DNA of 64,000 nt, taken from positions 24,456,001 through 24,520,000 of the forward strand of contig JALIGW010000005.1 in assembly GCA_023053685.1 (NCBI GenBank), read 5' to 3'. Source of the DNA: Diadophis punctatus similis. Taxonomy: Eukaryota; Chordata; Lepidosauria; Squamata; Dipsadidae. The position numbers and the translations under genes were made by a program. Shown one piece after another: positions 11,821 through 24,535 of the stretch. The stretch's first letter is position 1, and each line of letters begins with the position of its first letter. The notes under the pieces were generated by a model, which was given only the letters and a program-made list of their open reading frames with translations, made no database searches and was not told where the DNA came from.

Positions 11821-12599
11821 AAAATGACAGATGGAGAGATCTCAGCAGGAAATATCCCCTTCAGGTCGAACAGCCAAGTGCCAACATTTGGGACTGCTTG
11901 CCTGACAAAAGTGATGAAAGCTCCTTATGGCAAAGAGAGCCAGCTAACGCATGCTCAGTAACCAACTTGATCAAGGATCTCAGCCTTAGTGACCGCAATG
12001 GCAACCCTTCAGCACCTCCCAGCAAACGCCAGTGCCGATCACTCTCTTTTTCCGATGAGATGTCTAGTTGCCGGGCTTCATGGAGGCCCATAGGATCAAA
12101 GGTCTGGACTCCTGTAGAAAAGAGACGCTGCTACAGCGGGGGAAGCGTGCAGCGTTACTCCAATGGATTCACAACCATGCAGAGAAGTTCAAGCTTTAGC
12201 CTTCCTTCCAGGTCAAGTACTCTCTCCTCATCATATGACCAGATGGGATTTAGCAATAGATTTGGGTATCAGCCATGCCAAGGAATGCGAAAGTCAGCCA
12301 CTTACGGACAGACAAGTGATATTTGGGGTAATGATCATAGCTCTTCTGAGTGTGGCAGGATTGACCTCCAGCGATCTCTCTCTTGTTCCCATGATCAAAT
12401 TTCCTTTTCGGAATATTGTCTGCCCTCAGCAAACAGCACACCTGCCTCGACACCAGAGTTGACAAGGCGCTCCAATGGGCTTTCTCGAAGTCGGTCTCAA
12501 CCTTGTGTCCTTAATGACAAGAAAGTTGGAATTAAGCGAAGACGACCTGAAGAGGTAAAGGAACAAAGACCTTCATTGGACCTTGTCAAGATGACACAG
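11821..12599 (+). CDS. FAM53B: Large internal coding exon of FAM53B (FAM53 family, nuclear Wnt/beta-catenin regulator)
   Basis: The exon begins after an AG acceptor at 11819-11820 and ends at the CAG before GTAAGA (12600-12605). The first two bases finish a codon begun in the previous exon; 259 open codons follow, so the exon ends in phase 0. Visible blocks are NDRWRDLSRKYP at the start, PPSKRQCRSLSF (residues about 65-76), SKVWTPVEKRR (about 92-102), serine-rich stretches with SFSLPSR and SANSTPASTPELTRRS, and a basic KRRRP nuclear-localisation-like motif (about 237-242). These match the FAM53 family and, from memory, FAM53B more closely than FAM53A or FAM53C. FAM53B/simplet is reported to support Wnt signalling by promoting nuclear localisation of beta-catenin. 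There is no start codon: upstream exons were not identified, and the last exon was not found downstream. Reading continues 66 bases into the intron before TAA, as expected past a splice donor. The paralogue call is less certain than the family call. Confidence 0.88.
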
Positions 12600-13985
12600 G
12601 TAAGAATTGATTATCTCACACTGGGAATAGCATGGTCAAACCTGACATTTACAAAACAACACTAAGGGGTTTATTTATGCATAGATGTCTGCACTGTTTT
12701 GACACTGTTAGCAATAAAACTCAGGAAACTGAATAGTTTCTTCATCTAGTTTTAGTTCTTTACCCAATTCCTTATCTTCTTTCTGTGCATGGGTCAAAAT
12801 TCATGGTTATTGTAATTTCCTCTCCCCTGCATTTGAAGACTACTTTCATTTTTATTCTGAACAATGCTCTTACAAAGCTTTTTTTTTTTGAAAACTTAAT
12901 TCACTTTATAATGTAACTTTCAAATAAATTTAACGTTTCTTACATTTCAGCATTATTGAAACCGAGTTGTTTTCCTCTAGGAAGAAAGATATTGGCAATA
13001 TTTTTTGATCTTATATAATTAACTGTTGAAGAGGTGGCTTATATACTGTAGAAACTGGAGGAAACCTCAAAGGAACTGGTGCTCACCTATTTTCTGTTTT
13101 GAATTCTCTAAACTGGGGAGTTCATTGTCTAATGAGCTTTGACTTCAGAGTCACAACTTCTGTAATTTTCCACTTCGTTGTTGCTCTTCTCTTCAAGCAG
13201 CAGTACTTTACTGTTCACTCAGGAATCCAAAGAGCTGAACAGATAAGAGATCTGAACTATATATCAGAGGATGTGACACCCATACATTTTTACTTTCAGA
13301 ACAAAAAAAAATAGTTTTTAAAAAGTGTGCGCTGCCTAACTGAGCTGTAAGAGCTCTTAAAGTAAAGAACCCTTAAAGCATGCCAAGTCCCTTTTATTCT
13401 TGTATCTAATAACTAAAGTGTTATGATTCAGCAGTTCTGTTGTCATTAATGTTATAAGCTTATGCTACTTAATAAAATATCAGCACTTTTGTATAATCCA
13501 GAGATAAATCAGGTTTGAAAAGTAGCTTGTGCATTAATTTTGCTTTTGTATCAGAATTCCAGTTTTGCTACCACGACATGTCTATGCCCTGGCCTCCATA
13601 GTCATAAGATTGCAAACACTGGCTGTAGGCATGTAAAGCAGCCGTGTATCTCAAGGAGGCTTTAGTATTAGCTGCCTTGAATTGTATATCATTTTGATAT
13701 TTTTCCAAATAAAATATGCTGCACTAAATGTTCCTATAGTTTTTGTTAAGAGCCTATTTCTTCACCAAGTGCTCCTTTTCGTTTTTGTTTTTACTTTACC
13801 TGATTAAAATATCTCTTGATGGAAGGAACTTTTCTCCCCTCCTTTCTGTGATGTATTTTATATATATTTCCTTGGCTGATTGTAAAAAGTTGATTTGTTT
13901 TTGTTTAAATTTTTTATTCCCTAATGAAGTTTGGGTAAGGAGATACATGCACGGGTGCCTTCAGGGGCAAATAATACATTATACT

Positions 13986-14373
13986 CATGGGTGGGCTGCT
14001 GGGGGTTCGCAGAGGTTTGGGAGAACCTCTAGCTAAGATTCTGTGCTGTTAGGAGAACCCCCAAATCCCACTCCTGGCTGGCCCCTCCCCTCCCAGGAGT
14101 TCCCACGTGGCCCGTTTTGGATGCAGGTAAGTGCAGGGCGCACATGGAGGCTCGGGGAGGGAGAAAAATGGGCCTACCGGAAGTTCGGGAGAGCCTCCGG
14201 AGCCTGGAAAGGCTGTTTTTGCCCTCCTGGAGGCTCAAGGAAAGCCTCCGAAGCCTGGGGAAGGCAAAAACGCACACACCCCTGCCGTGGTGCAGGAGGC
14301 CAACTAGGCCATGGCCACGGCCACCCAGCAACTGGGCAGAGAACCCCTTGCTAAAAAATTTTAAGCCCACCCG
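13986..14373. mobile_element. hAT-type MITE (family 2), complete, 388 bp
   Basis: A perfect 8-bp duplication, ATTATACT, flanks the element at 13978-13985 and 14374-14381. The ends CATGGGTGGGCT and AAGCCCACCCG form a short terminal inverted repeat. The inside holds GC-rich segments with GAACCCCC and AGGCTTTCC motifs. No transposase. Confidence 0.9.
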
Positions 14374-15220
14374 ATTATACTGATTTGGAATTTCTGCCTG
14401 AAAATGTGTGAAATGTAATATGCTAATCTACTTTTATTAGCCAATAAACTAGATAAGTAGTTTTTTTTTTAAAAGGACTTATTATAGGAGTCCCAAGTTG
14501 AAATTCTACTACTTGGATTACCCAGAAGTTTTTTAGTCTCTTGTACTTGCAAAAATCTTTAAAAATATATAGTTCTTTGTGTTTATATCCAGGAATATTT
14601 GGGTATTAAGGAAGGAAGCCAGAAAAGGAATCTCTAAATGAAACACATTTTTGTATTATTTAATTTTTTTAACCAGCAGGGCGTTAAATATATCTTGCAT
14701 ACATTTAGCAGAGCATTGGGGACTTTCAATTGCTTTATTGGGATAAAAAGATTAAGGGCAACTGTAGTGAAAAGGTGTGCCTTTGTAGTTACTCTGGGAT
14801 AGGAAAATGTACAACAAAACCCATGTATTACCAAAGAAGAATAAAAGTAGGACAGTGAAAAACTTGGATCTGCTGTTATATTTACCCCCAAGAAGATTGG
14901 TAGAACCATAAGGTAAATATTAGGTATAGATCTAATCTGCAAATTGAACTTCAATCCCAATGAAATCAGCGAGATAATTTAAACAATATTGGTATCAAAG
15001 GAAGAACAAAGTTTTTAAAAAGGCACTCCAATCCCAATTATTTAAGCCTCTCAGAATTATTAATAATTTAAATGACTTTCTCAAATGTTAATGTAGGTTT
15101 CCTTAAAAAAGAAATCAGAAAACTTACCTTACTCTTCATATATTGCATCAACAGCATTAATATTGCTTTATAATTTAGCAGCAATGAGTCAGTTTATGCC
15201 CTTTGGTCATGTGTTTAAAG

Positions 15221-15239
15221 TCTCTCTCTCTCTCTCTCT
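15221..15239 (+). repeat. TC dinucleotide microsatellite
   Basis: About nine uninterrupted TC units. Confidence 0.9.
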
Positions 15240-15689
15240 AATTAAAATGTCAGTAACTGGACTAGTTTAAACCTTATTCCTACCAGTTAATTGCTTTAAC
15301 ATTTTTACTTTATTTGCTATAGAGCTACATTATTTGATTGGGCAAACATATATAAAAAGATATAGCCATCCCTTTGTATCCATATTATTCTGAACAAATA
15401 CAGAGCTCCCTTTTGTGCACTTCATTTGAAACAATGGCAATAAACAATTCACGTTTCTCCTACCTTTTGCCCACATCAAAGGACTGAATGGGACAAAGTC
15501 AAATTTAATCATTCAAGACAGAAATACTCCCAAATAATGGACCATTCATGGTTTAAAGTTGGATAAGCCGAGTATTATGAATAGTTCCATTTATTTACTC
15601 TTAAAGCTTGGATCATAGCTTGTGGATCCTTCTTATCCAAAGACTCCTGTGTGCCAGTTAAATCTGTGATGATGGACATATTGATCCTA

Positions 15690-18327
15690 TTGATCCAAGA
15701 TGGCGCCGCTGAAGGCTGCCTTGGTGAAATGCTCTCTAATGGTTTCTTTATTTTTTATTATTCTCTGCGACTCACTATGGACTTCATACTCACAAGACCA
15801 TCTGCTAAAAATTAAGGAACATTTTTTTAAGGAGCAGCTTTCTGTAATCTCACCCCCCCCCCTCTTTACAAACGCGGAGGAGATTCCAACACAGAAAGAA
15901 GCAATTTCCCCGGAGCTATGGATTACCAAAAAAAACCAAACGGAGGAAACGAAGACGGAGAGGTAAAAGGACGGGAATTTTAAACAGGCTAAGGAATAGG
16001 AGAAATAAACCCCCCCCCCTGCCATCAATCTTCCTAACCAACTTACGTTCACTTGCTAATAAGATGGATGAAATACTCCTTTTAAACAGATACAATTCTG
16101 ATTTTTATAATTCAGCAGCATTATGCTTTTCTGAAACCTGGTTAAATGAATCAATTGATTATAGCAGCCTGCATATCCCAGGGTTTCAGATTCAACGATC
16201 AGACAGAATTGTAGGAACATCTGGGAAAAAGAAGGGAGGAGGCTTATGCTTATATATCAACAACAGCTGGTCTCAGGATCTAATTATAATATATAAATTC
16301 TGTGATGAAAACTTAGAGTCTTTACTTATCAACTGTAAACCATTTTACTCTCCACGTGAGTTCTCTTCATTTCTACTAATTGCTCTGTATGTCCCACCAC
16401 AAGCCTGTGTAAACAAGACATTACGAACGCTAGCTGACCAAATTATAGAGGCTGAAGCCAAATACCCCGATTCACTGGCCATTATTTTGGGAGATTTAAA
16501 CAAGGCAAACTTAAGGAAAGAGCTACCAAAATACTTTCAGCATGTCAATTGTCCCACTAGAGGCAAGAATACTTTAGACCATTGCTACACAACACTAAAA
16601 GATGCTTTATCAGTCTTTACCATGAGCAGCTGTGGGACACTCTGATCATTGCATGATTCACCTTGTACCTGCTTACAGGCAAAGACTTAAAACCACAAAA
16701 CCAACAATTAAATCAGTGAAGACTTGGACTGAGGAGGCAAAGTTAAAGCTACAGGCTTGCTTTGACTGCATTGATTGGAATATTTTTGAAGATATTTCTG
16801 CAGACCTGGATGAGCTTCTGTGAAGACCTATATATAGCAACAACAAACCTTGGTTCACAGCTAAACTTAAGCAGCTATGTCATTCCAAAGACATGTGAGA
16901 CCCCCTGCAATTTGCATACCGAGCAAATAGATTAACAGATGATGCTGTTAATATGGCTCTGCACTACATCCTACAACCTCTTGAATCTCCAAAGACCTAC
17001 ACAAGGGTCCTCTTTGTAGACTTCAGTTCAGCATTCAAGACCATCATTCCAGACACTCTTCTAACTAAGCTAAACCAGCTAGCGGTACCTGAACACACTT
17101 GTAAGTGGATCATAAGCTTCCTAACAAACAGGAAGCAGCAAGTGAAGCTAAGCAGAATCACATCAGATACCTGTACAATTAGCACAGCCTCCCCCCAAGG
17201 CTGTGTGCTCTCTCCACTTCTCTCTGTACACCAATGACTGCATCTCTAACGATCCATCTGTTAAACTACTGAAGTTTGCAGATGACACAACAGTGATCGG
17301 TCTCATTCGAGACAATGATGAATCCGTATACAGATGGGAGGTTGAACAACTAACTTTGTGGTGCAGCCGGAACAATCTGGAACTGAACACACTCAAAACC
17401 GTAGAAATGGTGATAGACTTTTGGATAAACCCTCCCATACTTCCACCTCTTACAATACTAGACAACACAGTATCAACAGTAGAGACCTTCAAATTTCTAG
17501 GTTCTACCATATCGCAAGATCTAAAATGGACACCTAACATCAAAAACGACATCAAAAAAGCACAACAAAGAATGTTCTTTCTGCGCCAACTCAGAAAACT
17601 CAAACTGCCGAAAGAGCTGCCGATTCAGTTCTATAGAGGAATCATTGAGTCTGTCAACTGCACCTCTATAACTGTCTGGTTTGGTTCTGTAACCCAAGAA
17701 GAGAGACACAGACTTCAGAGGATAATTAGAACTGCAGAAAAAACAATTGCTACCAATCTGCCTTTCATTGAGTACCTGTATACTGCACGAGTCAGAGGGC
17801 TGTGAAAATATTTACAGACCCCTCACATCCTGGACACAAAATGTTTCAACTCCTACCCTCAAAATGACGCTATAGAGCACTGCACACCAAAACAACTAGA
17901 CACAAGAACAGTTTTTTCCCGAACGCCATCACTCTGCTAAACAAATAATTCCCTCAACACTGTCAAACTATTCACTAAGTCTGCATTACTATTACTATTA
18001 ATCTTCTCATTGTTCCTATCACCCATCTCCTCCCACTTATGACTGTATGACTGTAACTGTTGTTTGTATCCTTACAATTTATATTGACTGGTTCCTAATA
18101 TGATTTGATTGCTTATTTGTACCCGGACTATCATTAAGTATTGTACCTTATGATTCTTGACAAACACATCTTTTCTTTTATGTACACTGAGAGCATATGC
18201 ACCAAGACAAATTCCTTGTGTGTCCAATCACACTTGGCCAATAAAAAATTCTATTCTATTCTATTCTATTCTATTCTATTCTATTCTATTCTATTCTATT
18301 CTATTCTATTCTATTCTATTCTATTCT
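15690..18327 (+). mobile_element. Snake1-like CR1/L3-Rex1-type LINE, near full length but internally deleted and frameshifted
   Basis: A GC-rich start (AAGATGGCGCCGCTG at 15699) precedes a broken ORF. The endonuclease reads SETWLNESIDYSSLHIPGFQ and LAIILGDLN (16064-16625). After a frameshift come GHSDHCMIHLVPAY and a linker that meets a TGA at about 16821 and another near 16893. There the sequence jumps to DPLQFAYRANRLTDDAVN: the fingers and first RT motifs are missing. Motif A (FVDFSSAFKT, about 17013-17042), motif B (SPQGCVLSPL, about 17190-17220) and the catalytic FADDT (17275-17289) remain, with a frame change near 17220. The C-terminal part ends at a TGA at 17803-17805. The 3' UTR ends with CACTTGGCCAATAAAAA and an ATTCT array. 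It cannot encode a working protein. Confidence 0.9.
18248..18327 (+). repeat. (ATTCT)16 array forming the 3' tail of the LINE
   Basis: Sixteen perfect units of ATTCT, equal to AATAG on the other strand. AATAG microsatellites seeded by Snake1 LINE tails are a reported feature of snake genomes. The array directly abuts the LINE 3' end, as that model predicts. Confidence 0.97.
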
Positions 18328-20054
18328 CCCAGGTTTGGATAATTTGAGCCATAATTACCATAGCTATAACTCTTCCTGATTAAATAAGAATTTAATCTTA
18401 ATTTGATTTCTATTCATGCCTGATCTAGTTTCAGGTTAAAATGTTACAATGTCCAATTGTAGGCTACATTAATTGATGCAGAATAATAAATTTGTTTTCT
18501 GCAGTTTGTCATGAACTGGAGGTTTCATTCTGTAAGTACAGCTTATTTTTACATGTAATTGTCTATATTGTCTTTTCTAGTGTTGGGAAATTATGTCTAT
18601 GTTTTAAAGCACAGAGTGTTATTGCTGTCTGAATTTATTCAGGATCCAGTTAAAGGTCCTGTACCAAAAACTGATAATTTGAAATGGAATTTGATAATAT
18701 AGTACAAGCTTTCTTGTAATTATAGAACTGTAGTTCAGCTTAAGTTGTTTTAATAAATCTAAACTAAGTTCAGAGTGTTTTATAAATTTAGATATTCTCT
18801 AAATTAATTTTGTTTTTTGTTTTAGTCATTATAGTGTCCTGGATATCAAAGTCTAAAATACTTTTAATATGCTTGTTATAAAGAATTTATTTGATTGCTA
18901 AAATATTTTTATAATATTCCTACTTTATCCTGCAAATTCAAACAGTTAGACGAACAATCTTGTGTGCCATCGAGTATATAAATGGCTCAATGAGAAAAGT
19001 AGCATTTTCACACTTTAAGTACATTTTCTGTTAAGGGTGCCCTCAAACATTGATGGGGTACTCACTATATCTGACAGTGATGCAGGGCAACACAATATGT
19101 TCTTCTGTACAGCAAGATTCCTACTGTGCAAAACAATACAAGATCCAGCATTGAAGTTAACCATTTCTGTTGTGTGGGTCCTTGTGTGATCTTAACCATC
19201 TGGATGAGAGAACTAAATAAATTAGTCCCAAATGGCAAATCAGAGATCTAAAAAGGTCTTGATAGAATATTACAAGAAGGCATTCAGGCAAAGCAAGCTT
19301 CCATGTAATTGTAATTGTGATCAGTCTTTTTCATCATATGCTGGTTTTAATGAATGCAGGAAAAGGGGGAGAAAAACCAAACCAGCCCCCACAAAAAACA
19401 CATTCTCCTAATTTATTAGTTACTTAGATGCCATCATTTGAGTTCAAATTAACAAATGCTTGCCAGTGGTTTTCGTGTTGCTTTGTTCAAAATACCATTT
19501 CATAAATCTACCTTACAAGAAACCAGAAGACGTTTCCCTCAGAAATGGGCTGCAGCCAATTAATTTTTTTAAAATAAACCCTGAAAAAGGGGGTGGCTAG
19601 AAGCTGTTGTAGTGAGGATTTAAATGGAGTGGGGCAAAAGGAATTGGAAATAGTTCTTGAACTTCTCACACAAATGCTAAATCTAAACGATTTCCAACAC
19701 ATGTTAGAGGTATTCTGAAAAATCAGAAAGCCTTAATTATGAATTGAATACTGAATAATTTAAACAAATGACAAATTTTAACATTCAGCCCTTACTTTAA
19801 TTGACCATGATTGTTTTAGGCCTAACAAATGTAAAGAGACAGGAAAGGTTGTAGATGTACACCTACTGAAATATAATATAAATAGGTTTTTAAAAAGTGA
19901 GATAGAAGTATCAGAATTTATTAATGCTGACTGTCAGGTTAGGACATTTTTCAAATGGATTGCTGGATGACTAGACAGTTTCTAGCAGAGATACCTCCCA
20001 TGTTACGACTGCTAATTCTGTTACTTTTCAGTGTCATGATGGTGCTGAACCAAG

Positions 20055-20575
20055 GGGGTTTTACAACTGGCCCTCATAGTTGTAGCCATCACAATAATCC
20101 TGCGGTTATGTGATCAAAATGCAATTAGTTTGGTGACCACTCCCGTTTACAACGGTTGCCGCATACTGTGGTCACATGATTGTCATTTGCAACTTTCCCT
20201 GTTGGCTTCTCACAAGCAAAGTCAATGGGGAAGCTCGCAGGAGGTCACGTGTCACTCCAATAAGTTGCTGGTTTTTCACCTGGACATGACCTCAATTCAC
20301 CCACTCACATGCCTGAACCCACACTGCATTACAGCACTTCCCCGACCCACATTCCATAGCACCCACCTGCTTGCCGGCTTGATTTCGAGTTGCCTAAGTT
20401 AAAGCTTGCCGTGACCAAGACTTGCAAACCCATTGACTTTTCTTGTGGGAAGTTGGCAGGAATTCAGTCACATGAAGTCTTCACCTAATGACCAGCAATC
20501 CTCACTTAACAATGGGCGCTGCTGGGATTGCTGTTGCTAAATGATATGGTCACATGACATACGGGTTGTGAAGGC
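20055..20575. mobile_element. Old MITE of the ACTTAACAA/AAGTCAATGGGGA family
   Basis: It holds the shared internal words of this family (GCAAAGTCAATGGGGAAG, CACTTAACAATGGG, repeated GTCACATGA). Ends are diverged and no target duplication is visible. The middle (about 20270-20400) is C-rich and seems unrelated, perhaps an insertion. Confidence 0.5.
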
Positions 20576-21337
20576 TATCTATATTTTTATGCTAATAAAT
20601 ACTTAGACTGCTGGATCTGTTCGCCGGAATCTATCCATTGTTAGAAATATAAGATTATTGAATTGATTTTTCTTATCTTTTTTTTTAATGCATTCAGCAA
20701 AAATGTGACCCAAAACACAAAAATGATATTAAAGGTTAGGTATGTTTACCCCGTCCAGTTTTTTCCCCCCACTGCCTGGACACCAATAGAATTGCCTTTA
20801 TGAAGAATTGCATTATTGTGCAAGAGCATTAGATACATATTGATGCAGCGAAAATTCATAGAACAGTGAGCTGGGATATTTGTATGTATTCTTCTGGTAG
20901 GAACACAATGAAGTCATTTGTTGTGACAGGCAAGAAAGAACTTTGCCTAAGGCGCTGGAGTAATTCAGGAGACTAGGGTCCCTGTTCTCAATCTTTCCTT
21001 AGTTTTTCTGTGTGACCAAGGCAAATTGTTCAGGGTTATTCCCCCCCCCCCCGCCCCGCTCTTCAAAGAGTTTTTGTGAGCCATAATCGATCGCTGTTCT
21101 TAAGGTCACAAAGATTCCTAGAAAGTCGGCTTTCTATAAAAGAGTGGAAGCAAAGTTTTTAAAACCAACAGTCCCTTTTTTTTCTTTTTAAAGGAGCCCA
21201 ACAGAAAACATAGGAGGCAGTACTCTTTTCCCCCACAGGCAGCAATTCTGTAGTTGCTTCAAGGGCAAAAAGGGAATCTCCCATCTTTAACTCATTCATG
21301 ATCAGTCTTTCGCCAATTAATTGGCAAAGCATTTTAT

Positions 21338-21440
21338 TTTATTTTAGCTTACTTACTAAATTTATAAGGCGACCCAATTCAAACAGTGTGACTCTGGGCA
21401 GCAAACTAAAAACAAAATAATAAACCACACACATAATATG
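21338..21440 (-). mobile_element. L2-like LINE tail fragment
   Basis: The minus strand reads GCTGCCCAGAGTCACACTG and then GGGTCGCCTTATAAATTT, the hairpin-and-tail arrangement of squamate L2-like 3' ends. Confidence 0.6.
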
Positions 21441-21539
21441 ATAATCTGTGCCCTGTTGGCAGGGAGGGTCAGAATCCTCTCTCCCTCCCTTGAATTTACT
21501 TTGCTAGTGGGAAACTTGGAGATGGGCAAGGAATTGAGG

Positions 21540-21975
21540 AGATGTATGGGTCAGGAATGGTAGATAAGAAAGCACAAGAGGTGCTGTGTGATTGAGAAAG
21601 ATGCGTTGGTGTGTGCCAGAGATGAGCAGATGGGGAGGGCATGTGGGTGAGCGGCATAGGTCAAAAGAAGGATGTCCAAGAGTTCATGACATGTATCATG
21701 CAGGTCAGAGGACACATGGGAGGGTAGTGGGGGGTCAACAAGAATGTGGAGCATATGAGAGGTGTCATGCCAATTGGGGATGGTGCGCACATGTTGGGAA
21801 GAGTGCATGGGCATATATGCAAGAAGTGCCACACAATATAGGTTAGGTAAGTGTGCAAGAGGTGCTGTGTGGGTTGAAGAAGGTATGTGGCAAGATAGCA
21901 CAGGTCAGGAAAGATCCATGGAGTGGGATTACACAGATGAGGGGATCATGCAGTAGTGGTACGGGATGGGAAGAT
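21540..21975 (+). repeat. Degenerate purine/G-rich tandem repeat (old minisatellite)
   Basis: The plus strand is strongly rich in G and A. Words recur at uneven spacing: CAAGAGGTGCTGTGTG at 21575 and 21856, variants of ATAGGTCA/CAGGTCAG several times, and ATCATGCAG twice. The open frames on both strands across it follow from the low C content and do not resemble any protein I know. Confidence 0.5.
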
Positions 21976-22251
21976 AGCGTGGGAATTCCTCTGTTCCACC
22001 TTTCCTCCCTTCCCAGAAGGCAGATAAGTAGCTGCCGCTAGATGTGGGGCAGGGAGCTAGGGATTGTGAGACTGGCTGAAAAACTGTCATGGAACATTGA
22101 AAATGTAATATGTTCCTACAGTAGCAGGCAGTAGCACTGAAGAGGCCACAGCTTCCCCAAGTTTCATTCTCTTGGGAGTCATAGGTCTCAGATTTTGGAC
22201 ACATTCTGTAATTTAGCCCATTTCAGGTACCTTGGTTCAAAAACTGTTGCT

Positions 22252-22444
22252 CAGTGATGCATTTTCAGGCCGTTTTCGGGGCTGAAAACGGCCTGTTTTT
22301 TGGCCGCTTTTAGCCATTTTTTGGCCCATTTTCAGGCTGTGTGCACTCCAGAAAACAGAAGTGCAGCTGGTAATGGTGTGCTTGCCCACAGAGAGGGCTC
22401 TGCGTGCCACCTCTGGCACGCGTGCCATAGGTTCGCCATCATGG
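22252..22444 (-). mobile_element. hAT-type MITE (family 1 relative), diverged
   Basis: The right end GGCACGCGTGCCATAGGTTCGCCATCATGG is the family-1 left end in reverse. The left part has CAGTGATG and runs of GGCC/TTTT palindromes not seen in the other copies. No matching 8-bp flanks were found. Confidence 0.65.
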
Positions 22445-22817
22445 GTCCAGGCTGAAATAGAACTGCCATGTTACCTATTATACTTCCCTTCACAGAGGTT
22501 TGTGAAAGAAAGCTAAGTATTATTGTTTGTAACCACATAGTGATAAATCCGCCTAGTCCTGGATTTACATTCACTCTTCATAATTACCTATATTGATCCT
22601 GCATGTGCACAGCCGAGAGCCAACTTGGAAACCGGTTTGTACAAGAAAAGTCTGCTTGGATGCCACAGCAAAGAGCTCGTGTTTCCATTTGCAGGCAATT
22701 CTGCCAGGTTCCTTGTGATTGTGGTGAGGGGGGATGTCAAGGGGGGGGGGTAGGCGCTCGGTGTAAAATTTCACTAGGATTTTGGTTCCTGTGGGAATTT
22801 GGATAGGCAGTTAGGCA

Positions 22818-22855
22818 TGGATACACACACACACACATACAAAACATTATATATG

Positions 22856-22889
<34 letters not shown>

Positions 22890-22913
22890 TGTATGTATGT
22901 ATATGTATATATG

Positions 22914-22946
<33 letters not shown>
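22818..22946 (+). repeat. Compound microsatellite AC / ATGT / TG
   Basis: A short AC run is followed by about ten ATGT units, a TATATG stretch and about thirteen TG units. Reading frames across it give artefactual Tyr-Val-Cys or Thr-His-Ile runs. Confidence 0.95.
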
Positions 22947-24535
22947 TCTCTTTAAAGAGAGAGAGAAAGAAAAAAACATCATACAAGTGGCCCATAATGC
23001 TGTCACTTCTTTGAAAGGAATTTTGTTAGTGACTTTGGAGTGATTTGTGCAAATATCTACAGCTTCTGGAGGGGCTGCCTCTCCTGGTGCCCCCTACAGA
23101 GCAGTTGAAAAGAAGGCTGCTCCATCCTTTGAAGACTGAAAAGCTTTCAGTTTAAAAATATATGTGTGAGAAACATTGTACTCAGGCAAGTTTAGGTATT
23201 CAAAACCTCCAGCGCATATAACACTTAGCATTTGAGGAACAGTAAGTGGGGTTTTGTGTTTGTTTCTTTTTGTTCGTGCAGCAGCACAACAGCTGCTCAT
23301 AGAGCTTCCTTTCCCTCGTTTTTTGGTTTTTTTAGTGTTGTTTTAATCCCAGACATCAATCAAACCACAACACTCAAAAGGGTCACAGAAGCACAATTTG
23401 TTCTAGTATTGCCCTTGACATGCTTCTCTCTGATTGGGGAAGGCGGGAGATAGTTTTGTATAATAGAATTACATTAATTTCTCTCCTTAGTAGGATGAAT
23501 GAGGGTTGTGAATGGTACTGCTGTGGCTTTGAAGGGAACTGTTAAATATCTATAATAAATGTCTTAATTTAACTATCTGCACAATTTTAATTGCCTGTGC
23601 AAGAAGGCATCAAACCACTCAAGTTCATTGTATGGATACCATAATCCATGGTCCTTCTTGGTCCAGTAGGATGTGAGCAATGTAGTATCAAATACCAGCC
23701 AGGTAAGTCATGTCAGAGTTGTCACCTGTCTGAGGAAGTTTCAGAGCTACAGTGAGCAAAGATAGGGCCCAGGTGTTATGCTATTTTGGCAAGTGTAAAA
23801 ATAAAGGCTGTGCAGATGTGCAAAGGATGTTCATTTATCATACTAAGTCTTGGCTTATTGGACCGCAGGTTATAGATACGTCAGAAAGAAACCACATTCA
23901 GACTTTGCCTTACTTGTGGAAGTAACCACAGAGGCAATAACCTCCAAATAAGTATTATCAACTGCTATGACCTGAAAAGTAGAGGGTTTTCTTCCCTGCT
24001 CTATTGTATGGAAGTTCATTGCTTCCATACAATAGTATGGAATTTGCTGCACCCAAAACAAAACTTATATCTCTTTTGTTACAGTTTAGGCACATGTTCA
24101 GTTTTTTAAAATTTGCATTGCATTCAAATTGGTGATGGAGTCATTAACAGTTTTTGATTCAGTTGTATAACTGAGTTAGTTTGATTTATTTTACATTGTA
24201 TTTTACATCTATGTTTACATGAATATAATCTTTCATGATACACCCTAAGTAAACAATGAATATGCATTTAAAATAAATAGCAATAAGCAATAAGTATGCA
24301 TTTAAAATAAATAATTGCATGGAATATCCATATGTGATCCATATTATTTCTTAATGGCTTCACTAATGGTGACATAATTAAGCAGGGGACCAGAGATTTG
24401 TGGCCAGTTCTCTTAACACCTACTATCTAACATGCATGACAGTTACTGTCAACATGAAAAGTGAATCCTGAGCCAAGAGGTTTTTTTGAAGCTTTAATGA
24501 AGGATAGTAGATAGAGGTTGAATACTTTAAAACAG

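Noticed and set aside
11861..12462. Other open frames overlapping the FAM53B exon on both strands
   Set aside because: They are shadows of the conserved exon frame, with no family resemblance of their own.
18141..18347. Frames reading Phe-Tyr-Ser-Ile-Leu repeats
   Set aside because: They are the ATTCT array at the end of the LINE.
21551..21956. Possible protein-coding gene of 116 codons (minus strand)
   Set aside because: Composition follows the purine skew of a degenerate tandem repeat; no motif, splice or start context.
22252..22444. Complete hAT element with 8-bp duplication
   Set aside because: The outer 8-base flanks do not match in any nearby register, so only a diverged fragment is claimed.
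22737..23043. Open frames rich in His-Thr or Tyr-Val-Cys
   Set aside because: They are artefacts of the AC/ATGT/TG microsatellite.
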